From Halobacteriales archaeon QS_4_69_225 (GTDB lineage: Archaea; Halobacteriota; Halobacteria; Halobacteriales; Haloarculaceae), in the NCBI GenBank assembly GCA_003020965.1, contig PXRL01000018.1, forward strand, positions 1-63,911: DNA of 63,911 nt. The letters are read 5' to 3'. This document shows, piece after piece, positions 16,139-24,120 of the stretch. Position 1 is the stretch's first letter. Every line of letters starts with the position of its first letter. The notes beneath the pieces were generated by a model. That model had not been told where the DNA came from and made no database searches. It saw only the letters and a program-made list of their open reading frames with translations. The position numbers and the translations under genes are program-made.

Positions 16139-17508
16139 AGCACGAGCCCGACGCCGCCGGCCAGCGACGCGTAGACGACGCTGCCGACCGCGACGGCGGT
16201 CGGCCGCAGTTCGAAGACGATGGCCGCGACCACCAGCGGAACCAGCACGACCATCATCGCCAGCGTGAACGCCGCGAACACGGGCGTGTCGAACAGCAGC
16301 TCCGTCGGCTCCAGGCCGGCGACGTAGGCGGTGACGCCGAAGACGTACAGCGACAGCGGCGCGAAGACGGCGATACCGACCAGCATCGTCCCGGTACCGA
16401 AGACGACCCCGCCGAGCGCGAGAAAGGCCAGCCCGGACGGCAGCGCCAGCAGACAGAAGCCGAGCAGCTTCGCCCGGAACACCGCCGACAGCGCCACCGG
16501 ATACCGGAGGTAGAAGCCGGTATCGTCGAACTGACAGAGCCAGTTGTACGTGGTGAACGACCCCAGCGCGAGCACGCTGGCGACGGTGAGGCCGGGTTCG
16601 AGGCGGATCGGGACGACGTCGGGGAGAAAGGCGAGTAGGACGGCCAGTACGGCGAAGACGAGCCCCTGGGAGAAGACCACCTTCCAGAGCCCGCCCGACG
16701 ACCGAACGACGTCGAGCAGCGACTTCGCCAGCAGCCCCTGGCCGTCGGCGTCGCCGAGTCGGCCGCGGAGCCGACCGAAGCGGTTCTCGGCGGTCCGGGT
16801 CGGCATCCGACGGTCGAACCGGAACAGCGCGACCCCGACGGCGCCGAGCCCCAGCGGCAGGAAGAGGCTGCCGGCGACCGCCGCCGGGGTGACGCCCGAC
16901 AGGAGCCCGTAGGGGGTGACCGACAGCAGGCGGCCGCCGTCGACGACGAGCGCGACGACGGTCGTAGCCGCGACGGCCGTCGAGGCCAGCCGCGAGCGGG
17001 TGTGGACGCCGACCAGCGCGACGCTGGCGGCGACGCCGACCGCGAAGACGCCGACCGTCGTCCCGAACAGCAGCGGCAGCCGCGCCGCCGGCACGTCCGC
17101 CAATACGACCAGCGGGACCAGCCCGACCGTCAGCGGCAGCAGAAACAGCACCGCGTAGAAGGCGACGTCCTTGACGAGGAAGGCAACGAGGAGCTTCCGG
17201 GGCTCGACGGGGAGGGCCCGCGCGGAGAACAGAAGCAGTGCCGTCTCCCCGAGCAGGTCCTCGAGGGCGTCGCGGCCGACGAGCCCGACGGTGCCGACCT
17301 GCAGGCCGAGGGCGGCGACGACGAGGTGGAGGCCGTCGATAAGTAGTCCGGCGTCGGCGTTGGCCAGCCCGAAGAAGGCGGCCGTTCCGGCGGCGACGCC
17401 GGCGACGAACAGCGGGAACAGCGCGAACCGGCGGCCGCCGAAGACGTGGCTGCGGAGCCGCCACTCCTCGACGGCCATCAGCCGCAGCAGGTAGCCCGTC
17501 GAGGTCAT
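16084..17508 (-). CDS. ABC transporter permease
   Basis: This 474-residue protein has about 12 hydrophobic segments and starts MTSTGYLLRLMAVEEWRLRS. Membrane spans include PLFVAGVAAGTAAFFGL, VAFYAVLFLLPLTVGLVPLV and VFSQGLVFAVLAVLLAF. It is the membrane partner of the ATPase gene immediately upstream; its ATG overlaps that gene's TGA (ATGA at 17505-17508). Substrate unknown; the pair resembles ABC-2-type exporters. The 3' end overlaps agl23 on the other strand by 55 bp. Confidence 0.88.
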   Translation of the reverse strand: MTSTGYLLRLMAVEEWRLRSHVFGGRRFALFPLFVAGVAAGTAAFFGLANADAGLLIDGLHLVVAALGLQVGTVGLVGRDALEDLLGETALLLFSARALPVEPRKLLVAFLVKDVAFYAVLFLLPLTVGLVPLVVLADVPAARLPLLFGTTVGVFAVGVAASVALVGVHTRSRLASTAVAATTVVALVVDGGRLLSVTPYGLLSGVTPAAVAGSLFLPLGLGAVGVALFRFDRRMPTRTAENRFGRLRGRLGDADGQGLLAKSLLDVVRSSGGLWKVVFSQGLVFAVLAVLLAFLPDVVPIRLEPGLTVASVLALGSFTTYNWLCQFDDTGFYLRYPVALSAVFRAKLLGFCLLALPSGLAFLALGGVVFGTGTMLVGIAVFAPLSLYVFGVTAYVAGLEPTELLFDTPVFAAFTLAMMVVLVPLVVAAIVFELRPTAVAVGSVVYASLAGGVGLVLYRRAGPRWERLALAGDA

Positions 17509-18254
17509 CCCGTCGACGACCGCGCGAGGGTGGCTTCGGCGACGTCCTCGTCGACGGAGGCGAAAAACCGGTCCAGCAGCGCGTCGCCGTCCATGTTGCG
17601 GGGCCGCAGCTCCTCCAGCAGCCGGCCCCGGTTGATGATGCCCACCTGCGTACACACCTCGGCGGCCGTCTCCACGAAGTGCGTCGACAGGAACAGCGTG
17701 TTGCCGGCCGTCCGATACGTCTCGAAGAACCCCTTGACCCGCTCCTGCATGATGGGGTCGAGGTTCGTCAGCGGCTCGTCGATGAACACCACCGGCGGCT
17801 CGTGGAAAAACGCCTGCGTGATGAGCACCTTCTGACGTTCGCCCTGCGAGAGGTCCGTACAGAGGGTGTCGAGCTTGTGGGCGAACTCCAGCCGCTCGGC
17901 CCACGCCTCGACCCGGTCGGCGGCCGTCGCGGGGTCGAGCTCGCGGGTCGCCGCTGCGAACTCGAAGTACTCCCGGACGGTCAGAAACGAGGGCGGCCGG
18001 CCGCTTTCGGGCAGGATACCGACGTGGCGGCGGGCCTCGACGGGCGTCTCGACGGGGTCGATGCCAGCGACCCGTGCCTCGCCGTCGTCGGGCACCAGTT
18101 GGCCCGTCAGGATGTTGATCGTCGTCGACTTGCCCGCGCCGTTCGGCCCGAGGAACCCGTAGCACTCGCCGTCGCCGACGGCCAGCGACAGCGAATCGAG
18201 CGCGACGACGTCGCCGTACCGCTTCGACAGCGCCCGCGTCTGGATGGCCGGCAT
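17505..18254 (-). CDS. ABC transporter ATP-binding protein
   Basis: This 249-residue ATPase starts MPAIQTRALSKRYGD, with Walker A GPNGAGKSTT (about residues 37-46), signature DLSQGERQKVL, Walker B VVFIDEPLTNLDP and an H-loop LFLSTHF. An alternative ATG at 18266 would add MRRR. A TATA-like box (18281-18288) is about 31 bp from the 18254 start but only about 19 bp from the other, so 18254 is preferred. It forms a two-gene exporter operon with the downstream permease. Confidence 0.92.
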   Translation of the reverse strand: MPAIQTRALSKRYGDVVALDSLSLAVGDGECYGFLGPNGAGKSTTINILTGQLVPDDGEARVAGIDPVETPVEARRHVGILPESGRPPSFLTVREYFEFAAATRELDPATAADRVEAWAERLEFAHKLDTLCTDLSQGERQKVLITQAFFHEPPVVFIDEPLTNLDPIMQERVKGFFETYRTAGNTLFLSTHFVETAAEVCTQVGIINRGRLLEELRPRNMDGDALLDRFFASVDEDVAEATLARSSTG

Positions 18255-18326
18255 TCGTCGACGCATTCGACCCCCAGCGGCCTATACCCTGCGGGGATTA
18301 CACGCGCCGAAACGTCGCGTCGGTTC

Positions 18327-18455
18327 TCAACGTCCGTTTTTATAGTTCTCGCGGTTCTCGTCGCCCTCGTCGCCGTCGTCGCCGCTCTCGTCGTTTCCGT
18401 TGCCCCCGTCGTCGTTGCTCTCGTCATCGCTGCCCTCGTCGCCGTCGTTCGTCAT
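18327..18455 (-). CDS. Possible 42-residue acidic micro-ORF
   Basis: The gap 18267-18623 contains an ATG at 18455 opening a frame of 42 residues made almost only of D, E, G, N and S, ending NRENYKNGR. It has no detectable promoter and starts beside the hairpin array at 18459. Halophile-like composition makes translation possible, but it could equally be simple-sequence DNA. No function can be given. Confidence 0.25.
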   Translation of the reverse strand: MTNDGDEGSDDESNDDGGNGNDESGDDGDEGDENRENYKNGR

Positions 18456-18458
18456 ACT

Positions 18459-18526
18459 GGAAGAGCGAAGCTCTTCCGTAGATCGCGGATCTCCGATCCG
18501 CTCACTCCCGGAAGTCGCTGATTTCC
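18459..18526. repeat. Second array of evenly spaced hairpins
   Basis: Three inverted repeats, GGAAGAGC-GAA-GCTCTTCC (18459-18477), GCGGATC-TCC-GATCCGC (18485-18501) and GGAAGTC-GCT-GATTTCC (18510-18526, one G-T pair), all have 3-nt loops. Their centres are 25 bp apart. The design matches the array at 7573-7679 while the sequences differ. Confidence 0.75.
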
Positions 18527-18566
18527 AGAGACGGCGAGGACGACCGATCGAAGGGAGGGAGGCCTC

Positions 18567-18622
18567 GTAAAGAAGCGAGCGGGAGGGGGCGTTCGGAAAC
18601 GCCGTCATCACCGCCGAGAGAC
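18567..18622 (-). repeat. Dispersed intergenic repeat, copy 2
   Basis: Read on the minus strand, this matches 3293-3350, with the identical core TTTCCGAACGCCCCCTCCC. It lies immediately downstream of the stop of the hydrolase gene (18624) and next to the hairpin array 18459-18526. Confidence 0.65.
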
Positions 18623-18623
18623 G

Positions 18624-20084
18624 CTACTCCCCCTTCCGGGCCCGCTCCGGCGGCGCCGTCTCGCCCGCGGCGCGGACGTCGTCGCAGACGTGCTCGCGGC
18701 CGTCGCGCCCTTCGAAGGCCCGTCGCGAGCAGTAGTGGAAGCTGAGGTGGTCGCCCCACTCGTCGTCGGCCAGCAGCCGGGCGTCGGCGTCGTCGTAGCC
18801 CGGCTCCGACGGCCGCTTGAGCCAGCGGTCGAACCACGCGACGGTGTAGTAGTCCGCCAGCGCGTTGCCGAACCCCCAGGAGGTGGCGGGAAACGTCGGC
18901 GTCCGGGACCACTCGTAGTGGGTGCCGCCGCGGACGACCAGCTGGTAGGCGTCGACGTCGGCGGCGCGCCACCGCTCGAAGCCGACCGACTTGGCGTCCG
19001 GGTCCGGCGGCTCGACGTGCGGCCGCGGCGTCAGGAAGTAGTCGCCGGCCTGGCCCATCGCGGGGACGCGCGGCTCGACGCCGCCGTCGGGGACCGTCTC
19101 CAGCAGCGTCGCCAGGTCCCCGGCCTCCCGCTCCGGTCGGCGGGCGGCGAGCGCCTCGCCGTCGCCGAGGTTGTCCCAGGCGACGACGGCGTCGACGGGG
19201 TTGTCGCCGCCGGTCGGCCACGGCTCCAGCCCCTGGACGATGCTGGCGCCGACGGCACCCGCCGAGTGGCCCGCGACCCCGACCCGCGAGCGGTCCAGGA
19301 GTCCGGCGGCCGGGTCGTACGGGTCGACCGGCGCGCCGTCGCCGCGGTCGTACTCCGCGTTCGGCGCGTAGGGCTCCTCGGGCGTCGACCGAAGGAAGTC
19401 GACGGCGTCGACCTGGTTGGAGACGAACACGTCGGCGTCGGCGTTGCCGCCGCGGTCGCCGTCCGGCGTGACGCTGTCGGAGCGACCCTGCCCCCGCGGG
19501 TCGTACGTCAGCACCACGTAGCCGGCGGCGACGAGCGACTGGGCGGCCCACCAGTACAGCGGCTCCGGCGCCTGCACGGAGCCGTCGGTGACGACGACCC
19601 CCGGCAGCCCTTCTCCGTCCCTCCCGCTCGCCTCGACCGGCGTCCACAGGTGACCGGAGAGCCGCGCACCCTGCCGATCGTAGAAGGCGACCCGGCGGCG
19701 CTCGCCGACGGCACCGTAGAACCCCCGGTCGTCGACGTCGCGGTAGAGGGCGGGATCGCCGGTGCACTGCTCGCTCCACGTCGCACAGAGGTTGGCGTGG
19801 CTCCGCCAGCCGGGTTCGGCCGCGACGCGCTCGGCGTACCGCCGGCTGTTCTTCCGGCTCCGGGCCTGCCAGCGGCGCATGAACCCCGGGTCGGAGGTCT
19901 GCTCGGCCGGCGCCTCCATCGTCTTCGCGAAGTTCCGGAACTCCCGCTCGAGGTACTCCTCGTCGGCGTCCGCCCCCCGGTCGCCGTCGACCGGGGCCGC
20001 CGCTCCGGCGCCGGAGGCGGCGGGAACGATGCCTGTCGTCGCGGCGAGGTGAAGGAGCGCTCGCCGGGTGTAGTCGCCTCCCAT
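18624..20084 (-). CDS. Tat-exported alpha/beta hydrolase
   Basis: This 486-residue protein has an N-terminal twin-arginine signal (MGGDYTRRALLHLAATTG) followed by a hydrophobic Ala-rich stretch. The hydrolase core has a strand-loop YDPRGQGRSD and the nucleophile elbow GVAGHSAGAVG (about residues 265-275). A His near the C-terminus (GGTHYEWS) may complete the triad. It is probably a secreted esterase or peptidase-like enzyme of unknown substrate. A GTG at 20105 would add seven residues, but the RR motif sits best with the ATG at 20084. A long inverted repeat lies between it and the divergent gnd gene. Confidence 0.85.
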   Translation of the reverse strand: MGGDYTRRALLHLAATTGIVPAASGAGAAAPVDGDRGADADEEYLEREFRNFAKTMEAPAEQTSDPGFMRRWQARSRKNSRRYAERVAAEPGWRSHANLCATWSEQCTGDPALYRDVDDRGFYGAVGERRRVAFYDRQGARLSGHLWTPVEASGRDGEGLPGVVVTDGSVQAPEPLYWWAAQSLVAAGYVVLTYDPRGQGRSDSVTPDGDRGGNADADVFVSNQVDAVDFLRSTPEEPYAPNAEYDRGDGAPVDPYDPAAGLLDRSRVGVAGHSAGAVGASIVQGLEPWPTGGDNPVDAVVAWDNLGDGEALAARRPEREAGDLATLLETVPDGGVEPRVPAMGQAGDYFLTPRPHVEPPDPDAKSVGFERWRAADVDAYQLVVRGGTHYEWSRTPTFPATSWGFGNALADYYTVAWFDRWLKRPSEPGYDDADARLLADDEWGDHLSFHYCSRRAFEGRDGREHVCDDVRAAGETAPPERARKGE

Positions 20085-20109
20085 CCCTTGGTTCGGTACA
20101 ATCACAACT

Positions 20110-20150
20110 ACCCGGATAGCGTTATCGGCGCTTCTATCCGGGTGTTTATA
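20110..20150. promoter_or_regulatory. Inverted repeat and TATA box in the gnd/hydrolase divergent promoter
   Basis: ACCCGGATAG (20110-20119) and CTATCCGGGT (20134-20143) form a perfect 10-bp inverted repeat with a 14-bp spacer. It is followed directly by TTTATA (20145-20150), 53 bp before the gnd ATG. The position suggests an operator controlling gnd, the hydrolase, or both. Confidence 0.5.
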
Positions 20151-20200
20151 CCGGGGGCCGCGACCGCAACCCTCACCTGCCGGGCCGTCGAGGTCGGAAC

Positions 20201-21103
20201 ATGCAACTCGGCGTCATCGGACTCGGTCGGATGGGTCACATCGTCGTCGACAGGGTGCTCGCGGCCGACCACGACGTCGTCGCCTTCGACCTCGACGAAT
20301 CGGCCGTCGGAGCCGCCGCCGACGCCGGCGCGACGCCGGCCGACTCCGTCGCCGACCTCACGGACCGCCTGCCCGACGAGAAGCGAATCTGGCTGATGGT
20401 CCCGGCCGGCGACGCCGTCGACGCCACCCTCGGGGAACTGGACCCCCACCTCGACGGCGACGACATCGTCGTCGACGCCGGCAACTCCCGCTTCGAGCGG
20501 TCCGTCGAGCGCGCCGAGGCCGTCGACGCACAGTTCCTCGACTGCGGCACCTCCGGCGGCCCCGCCGGCGCCGAACTCGGCTTCTCGCTGATGGTCGGCG
20601 GCCCCGAGCCCGCCTACGAGGCGATGACGCCGATATTCGACGCCGTCGCCACCGGCCCGGACGGCCACGCCCGCATGGGCCCGCCCGGGTCGGGTCACTA
20701 CGTCAAGATGGTCCACAACGGCGTCGAATACGCCCTGATGCAGGCCTACGGCGAGGGGTTCGAACTCCTGTCCGAGGGCCGCTACGACCTCGACATGGAG
20801 TCGGTCGCCCGGACGTGGAACAACGGCGCCGTCGTCCGGTCGTGGCTGCTGGAACTCTGCGAGGAGGCGTTCCGCGAGGAGGGCGACGATCTCGGGACGG
20901 TCGCCGACCACGTCGCCGGCGGGTCGACCGGCACCTGGACCGTCCGGGAGGCGCTCGAACAGGAGGTGTCGGTGCCGCTCATCTACGAGGCATTGGGCGA
21001 GCGGTTCGACTCCCGTCAAAAGGAGAAGTTCTCTCGCCGGCTCGCCAACCGCCTCCGGTACGGGTTCGGCCGTCACGAGGTCCGCCGGCAGGACGACGCC
21101 TGA
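20201..21103 (+). CDS. gnd: 6-phosphogluconate dehydrogenase, decarboxylating (short NAD-type)
   Basis: This 300-residue protein has the NAD(P)-binding GLGRMG at residues 7-12, DAGNS, the substrate loop CGTSGGPAGAELGFSLMVGG and the catalytic segment KMVHNGVEYALMQ. It converts 6-phosphogluconate to ribulose 5-phosphate, CO2 and reduced cofactor. The short length fits the GntZ-like form found in haloarchaea, which use this oxidative route for pentoses. The TATA box implies a leader of about 25 nt containing GAGGTC six bases before the ATG, a plausible Shine-Dalgarno site, unlike the leaderless neighbours. Confidence 0.93.
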   Translation: MQLGVIGLGRMGHIVVDRVLAADHDVVAFDLDESAVGAAADAGATPADSVADLTDRLPDEKRIWLMVPAGDAVDATLGELDPHLDGDDIVVDAGNSRFERSVERAEAVDAQFLDCGTSGGPAGAELGFSLMVGGPEPAYEAMTPIFDAVATGPDGHARMGPPGSGHYVKMVHNGVEYALMQAYGEGFELLSEGRYDLDMESVARTWNNGAVVRSWLLELCEEAFREEGDDLGTVADHVAGGSTGTWTVREALEQEVSVPLIYEALGERFDSRQKEKFSRRLANRLRYGFGRHEVRRQDDA

Positions 21104-21110
21104 CGGAGCG

Positions 21111-22034
21111 TCAGCCGAACAGCGCCGGGACGGTGTTCCGGAAGATGTTCAGCGAGATGAGCAACAGCAGGCCGACGACGAACTGGTTGAACCGTCGCTC
21201 GTCGACCTCGAGGCGCCTGAGGTAGGTGCCAGCTAGCAGTCCGACCGTCGTGACGACGGCGATGACACAGCCCAGCCACAGTCGGTACCGCGTCAGCAGG
21301 TCGGTGAACAGCGCCATCTGGACGATGCGGACGGTGAAGATGGTCCAGAGAACCATCGAGAGCCCGCCGATGTACCGCTCGGCGTCGCGCTCGAAGGTGT
21401 GGAAGTACGCCGGCAGCAGCGGCCCGAGATTGGCGACCGCGAGCAGGAACCCCTCGAGGAGGCCGGCGACGCCGAGGCCGACCGGGTGGTGGGCCTCCTC
21501 GACGGTCACGAAGTCGCCGGCCACCTGGAAGACGACGTATCCGAGGATGAGCAGGCCGATGAGAAACGCGACCACCGGTCCGGTGCTGTACTCCGCGAGG
21601 AAGACGACGCCGACGACGGACCCGACCACGGCCAAGAGTACGAGGCTCCACTCCTCGCGGACGAACGCGAGGCCGGTGTCGGTCTCGCCGACCTGGAAGG
21701 CGTTGACCATCCAGGGGGGTATCGCCAGCACGACCACCGCGAGCGTCGGGTCGACGACCGACGCGAAGACGGGCGTCGCGACCAGCGCGTAGCCGAACCC
21801 CAACATCCCCTTGATAGCGCCGGCGCCGACCGCGACGATGACGAACAGCGCCAGCAGGCCGGCCGAGACCTCCGACCCGATACCCTTTCCGAGGTTCTCG
21901 GCCCCCGGAAAGAGCGCGACCGCCCCCACGGCCACGAGCGACGTCGCGAACACCATCGTCACCTCCCGGTAGCGGAACGCGAGGAGGTTCCTGACGAACT
22001 GTTCGGGATCGACGTGCGATTCCGTGTCCGACAT
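21111..22034 (-). CDS. TSUP-family (TauE/SafE) membrane exporter
   Basis: This 307-residue protein has about nine hydrophobic segments in two similar halves, each opening with the glycine-rich TauE/SafE pattern (AGAIKGMLGFGYALVATPVF; LGVAGLLEGFLLAVANLGPL). The family exports sulfite, sulfonates or other organic anions; the substrate here is unknown. It is convergent with gnd, seven bp apart, and is transcribed alone. The N-terminus (MSDTESHVDPEQFVRNLLAF) is cytoplasmic. Confidence 0.88.
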   Translation of the reverse strand: MSDTESHVDPEQFVRNLLAFRYREVTMVFATSLVAVGAVALFPGAENLGKGIGSEVSAGLLALFVIVAVGAGAIKGMLGFGYALVATPVFASVVDPTLAVVVLAIPPWMVNAFQVGETDTGLAFVREEWSLVLLAVVGSVVGVVFLAEYSTGPVVAFLIGLLILGYVVFQVAGDFVTVEEAHHPVGLGVAGLLEGFLLAVANLGPLLPAYFHTFERDAERYIGGLSMVLWTIFTVRIVQMALFTDLLTRYRLWLGCVIAVVTTVGLLAGTYLRRLEVDERRFNQFVVGLLLLISLNIFRNTVPALFG

Positions 22035-22251
22035 GTGTGGTGAGCGGACCGTGCCGGTGGTGGGCCCGTCTACGGGCGGTAGCGCCGACGACTCATGCCG
22101 GTGTTCGTAGAGGCCACACCCTCCCGAAGAATGGTCGCCGCCCGAGACGCGACCCGGCGGGTAGCGTTCGTCTGAGATATGTTATCCGCGTATCACGTCG
22201 TCGGACTCCCGTCACAGGTGCCGGCAACGTTTGCGGCGAGGAACGCGAGGT

Positions 22252-22836
22252 CTACAGGTACGTGCCCCGGACCGTCTCGTCCAGCAGGCCGTCCGGGTCC
22301 AGGACGATGTAGACGACGACGAACGGTTCCTCGGGGTCGATGACGAACACCGACAGCGGTGGGTCGATCTCGTCCGGCCGGACCGTGCGGTCGATCAGCG
22401 GCTCCAGCGGCTTGCCGCCGTTGCGGAACTCCGAAAGCAACTCGCGGCGCCCCGGCTGTTCGGCGAAGGTGTAGACCACGCCGTTAGCCTCGTTGTCGGT
22501 GTTGTAGGTTACCCGTGAGTTCATCGGTTCGCCGTCGGCCCGGGCCCGCTCGAAGCAGTTCTCCGCGGCCTCGAAGATCGGCTCGTCGGTCTCGACGAAG
22601 GCGACGGTCGTCTCCGTCTCGACGGTCAGGGTGTCGACGACCGGCCCGTCGTCCCACGAGATGGTCGCCTCGACGCGGTTGCCCACCGTCGGTGTCGGCG
22701 CCGGAACCGACGCCCGGGGGACGTAGGTGGGCTCCATCGTCTCGACGTCGAGGAAGAGCCACTCGTCGTCGTCCCGGCCCGGTAGAACGCGGAACCGCCC
22801 CTCCGTCGGCGTCGCCGGCCCCATCTCGTCGGTCAT
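22252..22836 (-). CDS. DUF6663-like haloarchaeal protein
   Basis: This 194-residue soluble acidic protein contains EGRFRVLPGRDDDEWLFLDV near the start and a conserved-looking C-terminal half (GEPMNSRVTYNTDNEANGVV, then DPEEPFVVVYIVLDPDGLLD). It resembles proteins called DUF6663 in haloarchaea (recalled, not searched). No catalytic motif is evident. It lies 39 bp downstream of the geranylgeranyl reductase gene on the same strand and may be cotranscribed with it. Confidence 0.75.
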   Translation of the reverse strand: MTDEMGPATPTEGRFRVLPGRDDDEWLFLDVETMEPTYVPRASVPAPTPTVGNRVEATISWDDGPVVDTLTVETETTVAFVETDEPIFEAAENCFERARADGEPMNSRVTYNTDNEANGVVYTFAEQPGRRELLSEFRNGGKPLEPLIDRTVRPDEIDPPLSVFVIDPEEPFVVVYIVLDPDGLLDETVRGTYL

Positions 22837-22875
22837 GTGCGGGGTACAGCACGGGCGCCCGTGGGTTCCACGATA

Positions 22876-23961
22876 CTATCCCCACGACAGCAGCGCCCGC
22901 AGCTGCGCCCGCGAGAACAGCGACGTCGGCCGGTCCATGTGGACGGCGATCTCGCCGCTGAACGCCCGCAGCCCGGCCCGCTGGACAGGCTCGGGCATCG
23001 AGTAGCCGGCCCGGACGAGGCTGCCGAGCCGCTGGTCGGTCCGCAGTTCCTCGCGCCAGGCCCGCTCGTAGTCGTCCAGCGTCGCGGGCCGGCGGGGGTC
23101 GACCTTCCGGGCGGCGATATCCGCCGCGCGCATCCCGTAGAGGATGCCGCCGCCGGTGAACGGCTTGGTCTGGGCGGCGGCGTCGCCGACCAGCAGGCTC
23201 CGGCGGCCGACGGTCCGGTCCGGCGGGCCGATGGGGATGGCGCCCGAGCAGCGCCGCTCGACGTCGACGCCGTAGTCGTCCAGCAGCGCCTCGAACCGGC
23301 CGGGGGCGTCGTCGCCCGGCGCGACCGCCAGCCCGTACTCGGCGCCGGCGTCGCCGCGCGGGATGCGCCAGGCGAAAAACCGCGGGACGGTGAGGTGAAC
23401 GTCGACGCGGTCCCCGTTGTCGGCGCCGTCCTCGAACCCCAGCACGCCGTGCAACAGTTCGTCGGGTTCCGGCAGGCCCACCTCGTCGCGAACCTTCGAC
23501 CGCGGGCCGTCCGCCCCGACGACTATCCGGCCCTCGAAGGACTCGATGCCGTCGGGCCCGCGGGCGGTCACCGCGACGCCGTCCGGCCCCTCCTCGACCC
23601 GGGTGACGGTGTGGCCGTCGCGGACCTCGGCGCCGGCCTCGCGGGCGCAGTCGGCGAGGGTCTCGTCGAGGCCGACCCGGTCGATGACGTTCGACACCGG
23701 CTCGTCCTTGTAGAAGGCGTTTGCCTTGCTCTGCGCTCCGCCGAGGTGGAACCGCGCGCCGTACACCTCGTTCTGGAGAAGGCGGTCGCGGGCGTCGTCG
23801 GGGACGAACTCCCAGACGTCGCGGCTGACGTGGCCCGAACAGGCCAGCGGCCGGCCGACCTCCCCGGATTCCAGGACGAGCACGTCGCGGCCCTGTTCGC
23901 TTGCCGACCGGGCGAACCGCGAACCGGCCGGGCCCGCGCCCACGACGACGAAGTCGTACAT
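22876..23961 (-). CDS. Geranylgeranyl reductase family FAD-dependent oxidoreductase
   Basis: This 361-residue protein starts MYDFVVVGAGPAGSRFARSA, with the Rossmann GxGxxG for FAD, then the GGR-family segments CSGHVSRDVWEF, VVGADGPRSKVR and VGDAAAQTKPFTGGGILYGM. Such enzymes saturate geranylgeranyl chains in archaeal membrane lipids or in carotenoid/quinone side chains. The start at 23961 is fixed by the Rossmann motif and by a TATA-like box 28 bp upstream. The first 74 codons plus the promoter are duplicated at 24931-25192. Confidence 0.9.
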   Translation of the reverse strand: MYDFVVVGAGPAGSRFARSASEQGRDVLVLESGEVGRPLACSGHVSRDVWEFVPDDARDRLLQNEVYGARFHLGGAQSKANAFYKDEPVSNVIDRVGLDETLADCAREAGAEVRDGHTVTRVEEGPDGVAVTARGPDGIESFEGRIVVGADGPRSKVRDEVGLPEPDELLHGVLGFEDGADNGDRVDVHLTVPRFFAWRIPRGDAGAEYGLAVAPGDDAPGRFEALLDDYGVDVERRCSGAIPIGPPDRTVGRRSLLVGDAAAQTKPFTGGGILYGMRAADIAARKVDPRRPATLDDYERAWREELRTDQRLGSLVRAGYSMPEPVQRAGLRAFSGEIAVHMDRPTSLFSRAQLRALLSWG

Positions 23962-23984
23962 ACGAGAACGGAGCAGGGCGGCGT

Positions 23985-23994
23985 GGAAATATCC
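23985..23994 (-). promoter_or_regulatory. TATA-like box of the geranylgeranyl reductase gene
   Basis: Minus-strand GGATATTTCC is centred about 28 bp before the ATG. The same box is present in the duplicated copy at 25179-25188, 29 bp before the ATG there. Confidence 0.55.
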
Positions 23995-24091
23995 TCCGTT
24001 GGCGGTTCCCGCGCATGATAGAAACTTCGCATACCCTCTAATCCGCCATCCCAAATCGGTCGAGGTAGAAGCGGCACCGGCTGACGTAACG

Positions 24092-24097
24092 TTTATT
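24092..24097 (+). promoter_or_regulatory. TATA box of the RHH-RelE fusion gene
   Basis: TTTATT is centred 26 bp before the ATG at 24121, with the AT-rich, low-GC sequence CACACAATTTCAACACATCG between. This indicates a leaderless transcript. Confidence 0.6.
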
Positions 24098-24120
24098 GAC
24101 ACACAATTTCAACACATCGT

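Noticed and set aside
14042..17464. A 1140-codon open frame on the minus strand opposite agl23 and across the ABC permease
   Set aside because: Composition is Arg/Gly/Pro-rich and has no domain; the opposite strand and the other minus frame hold clear membrane proteins. In DNA of this GC content such antisense frames are expected.
18327..18521. Plus-strand frame with a long hydrophobic segment (VLVALVAVVAALVV) in the gap before the hydrolase
   Set aside because: It is the exact complement of an Asp/Glu-rich stretch; in GC-rich halophile DNA, acidic codon runs read as Val/Leu runs on the other strand. It lacks a promoter and a sensible length.
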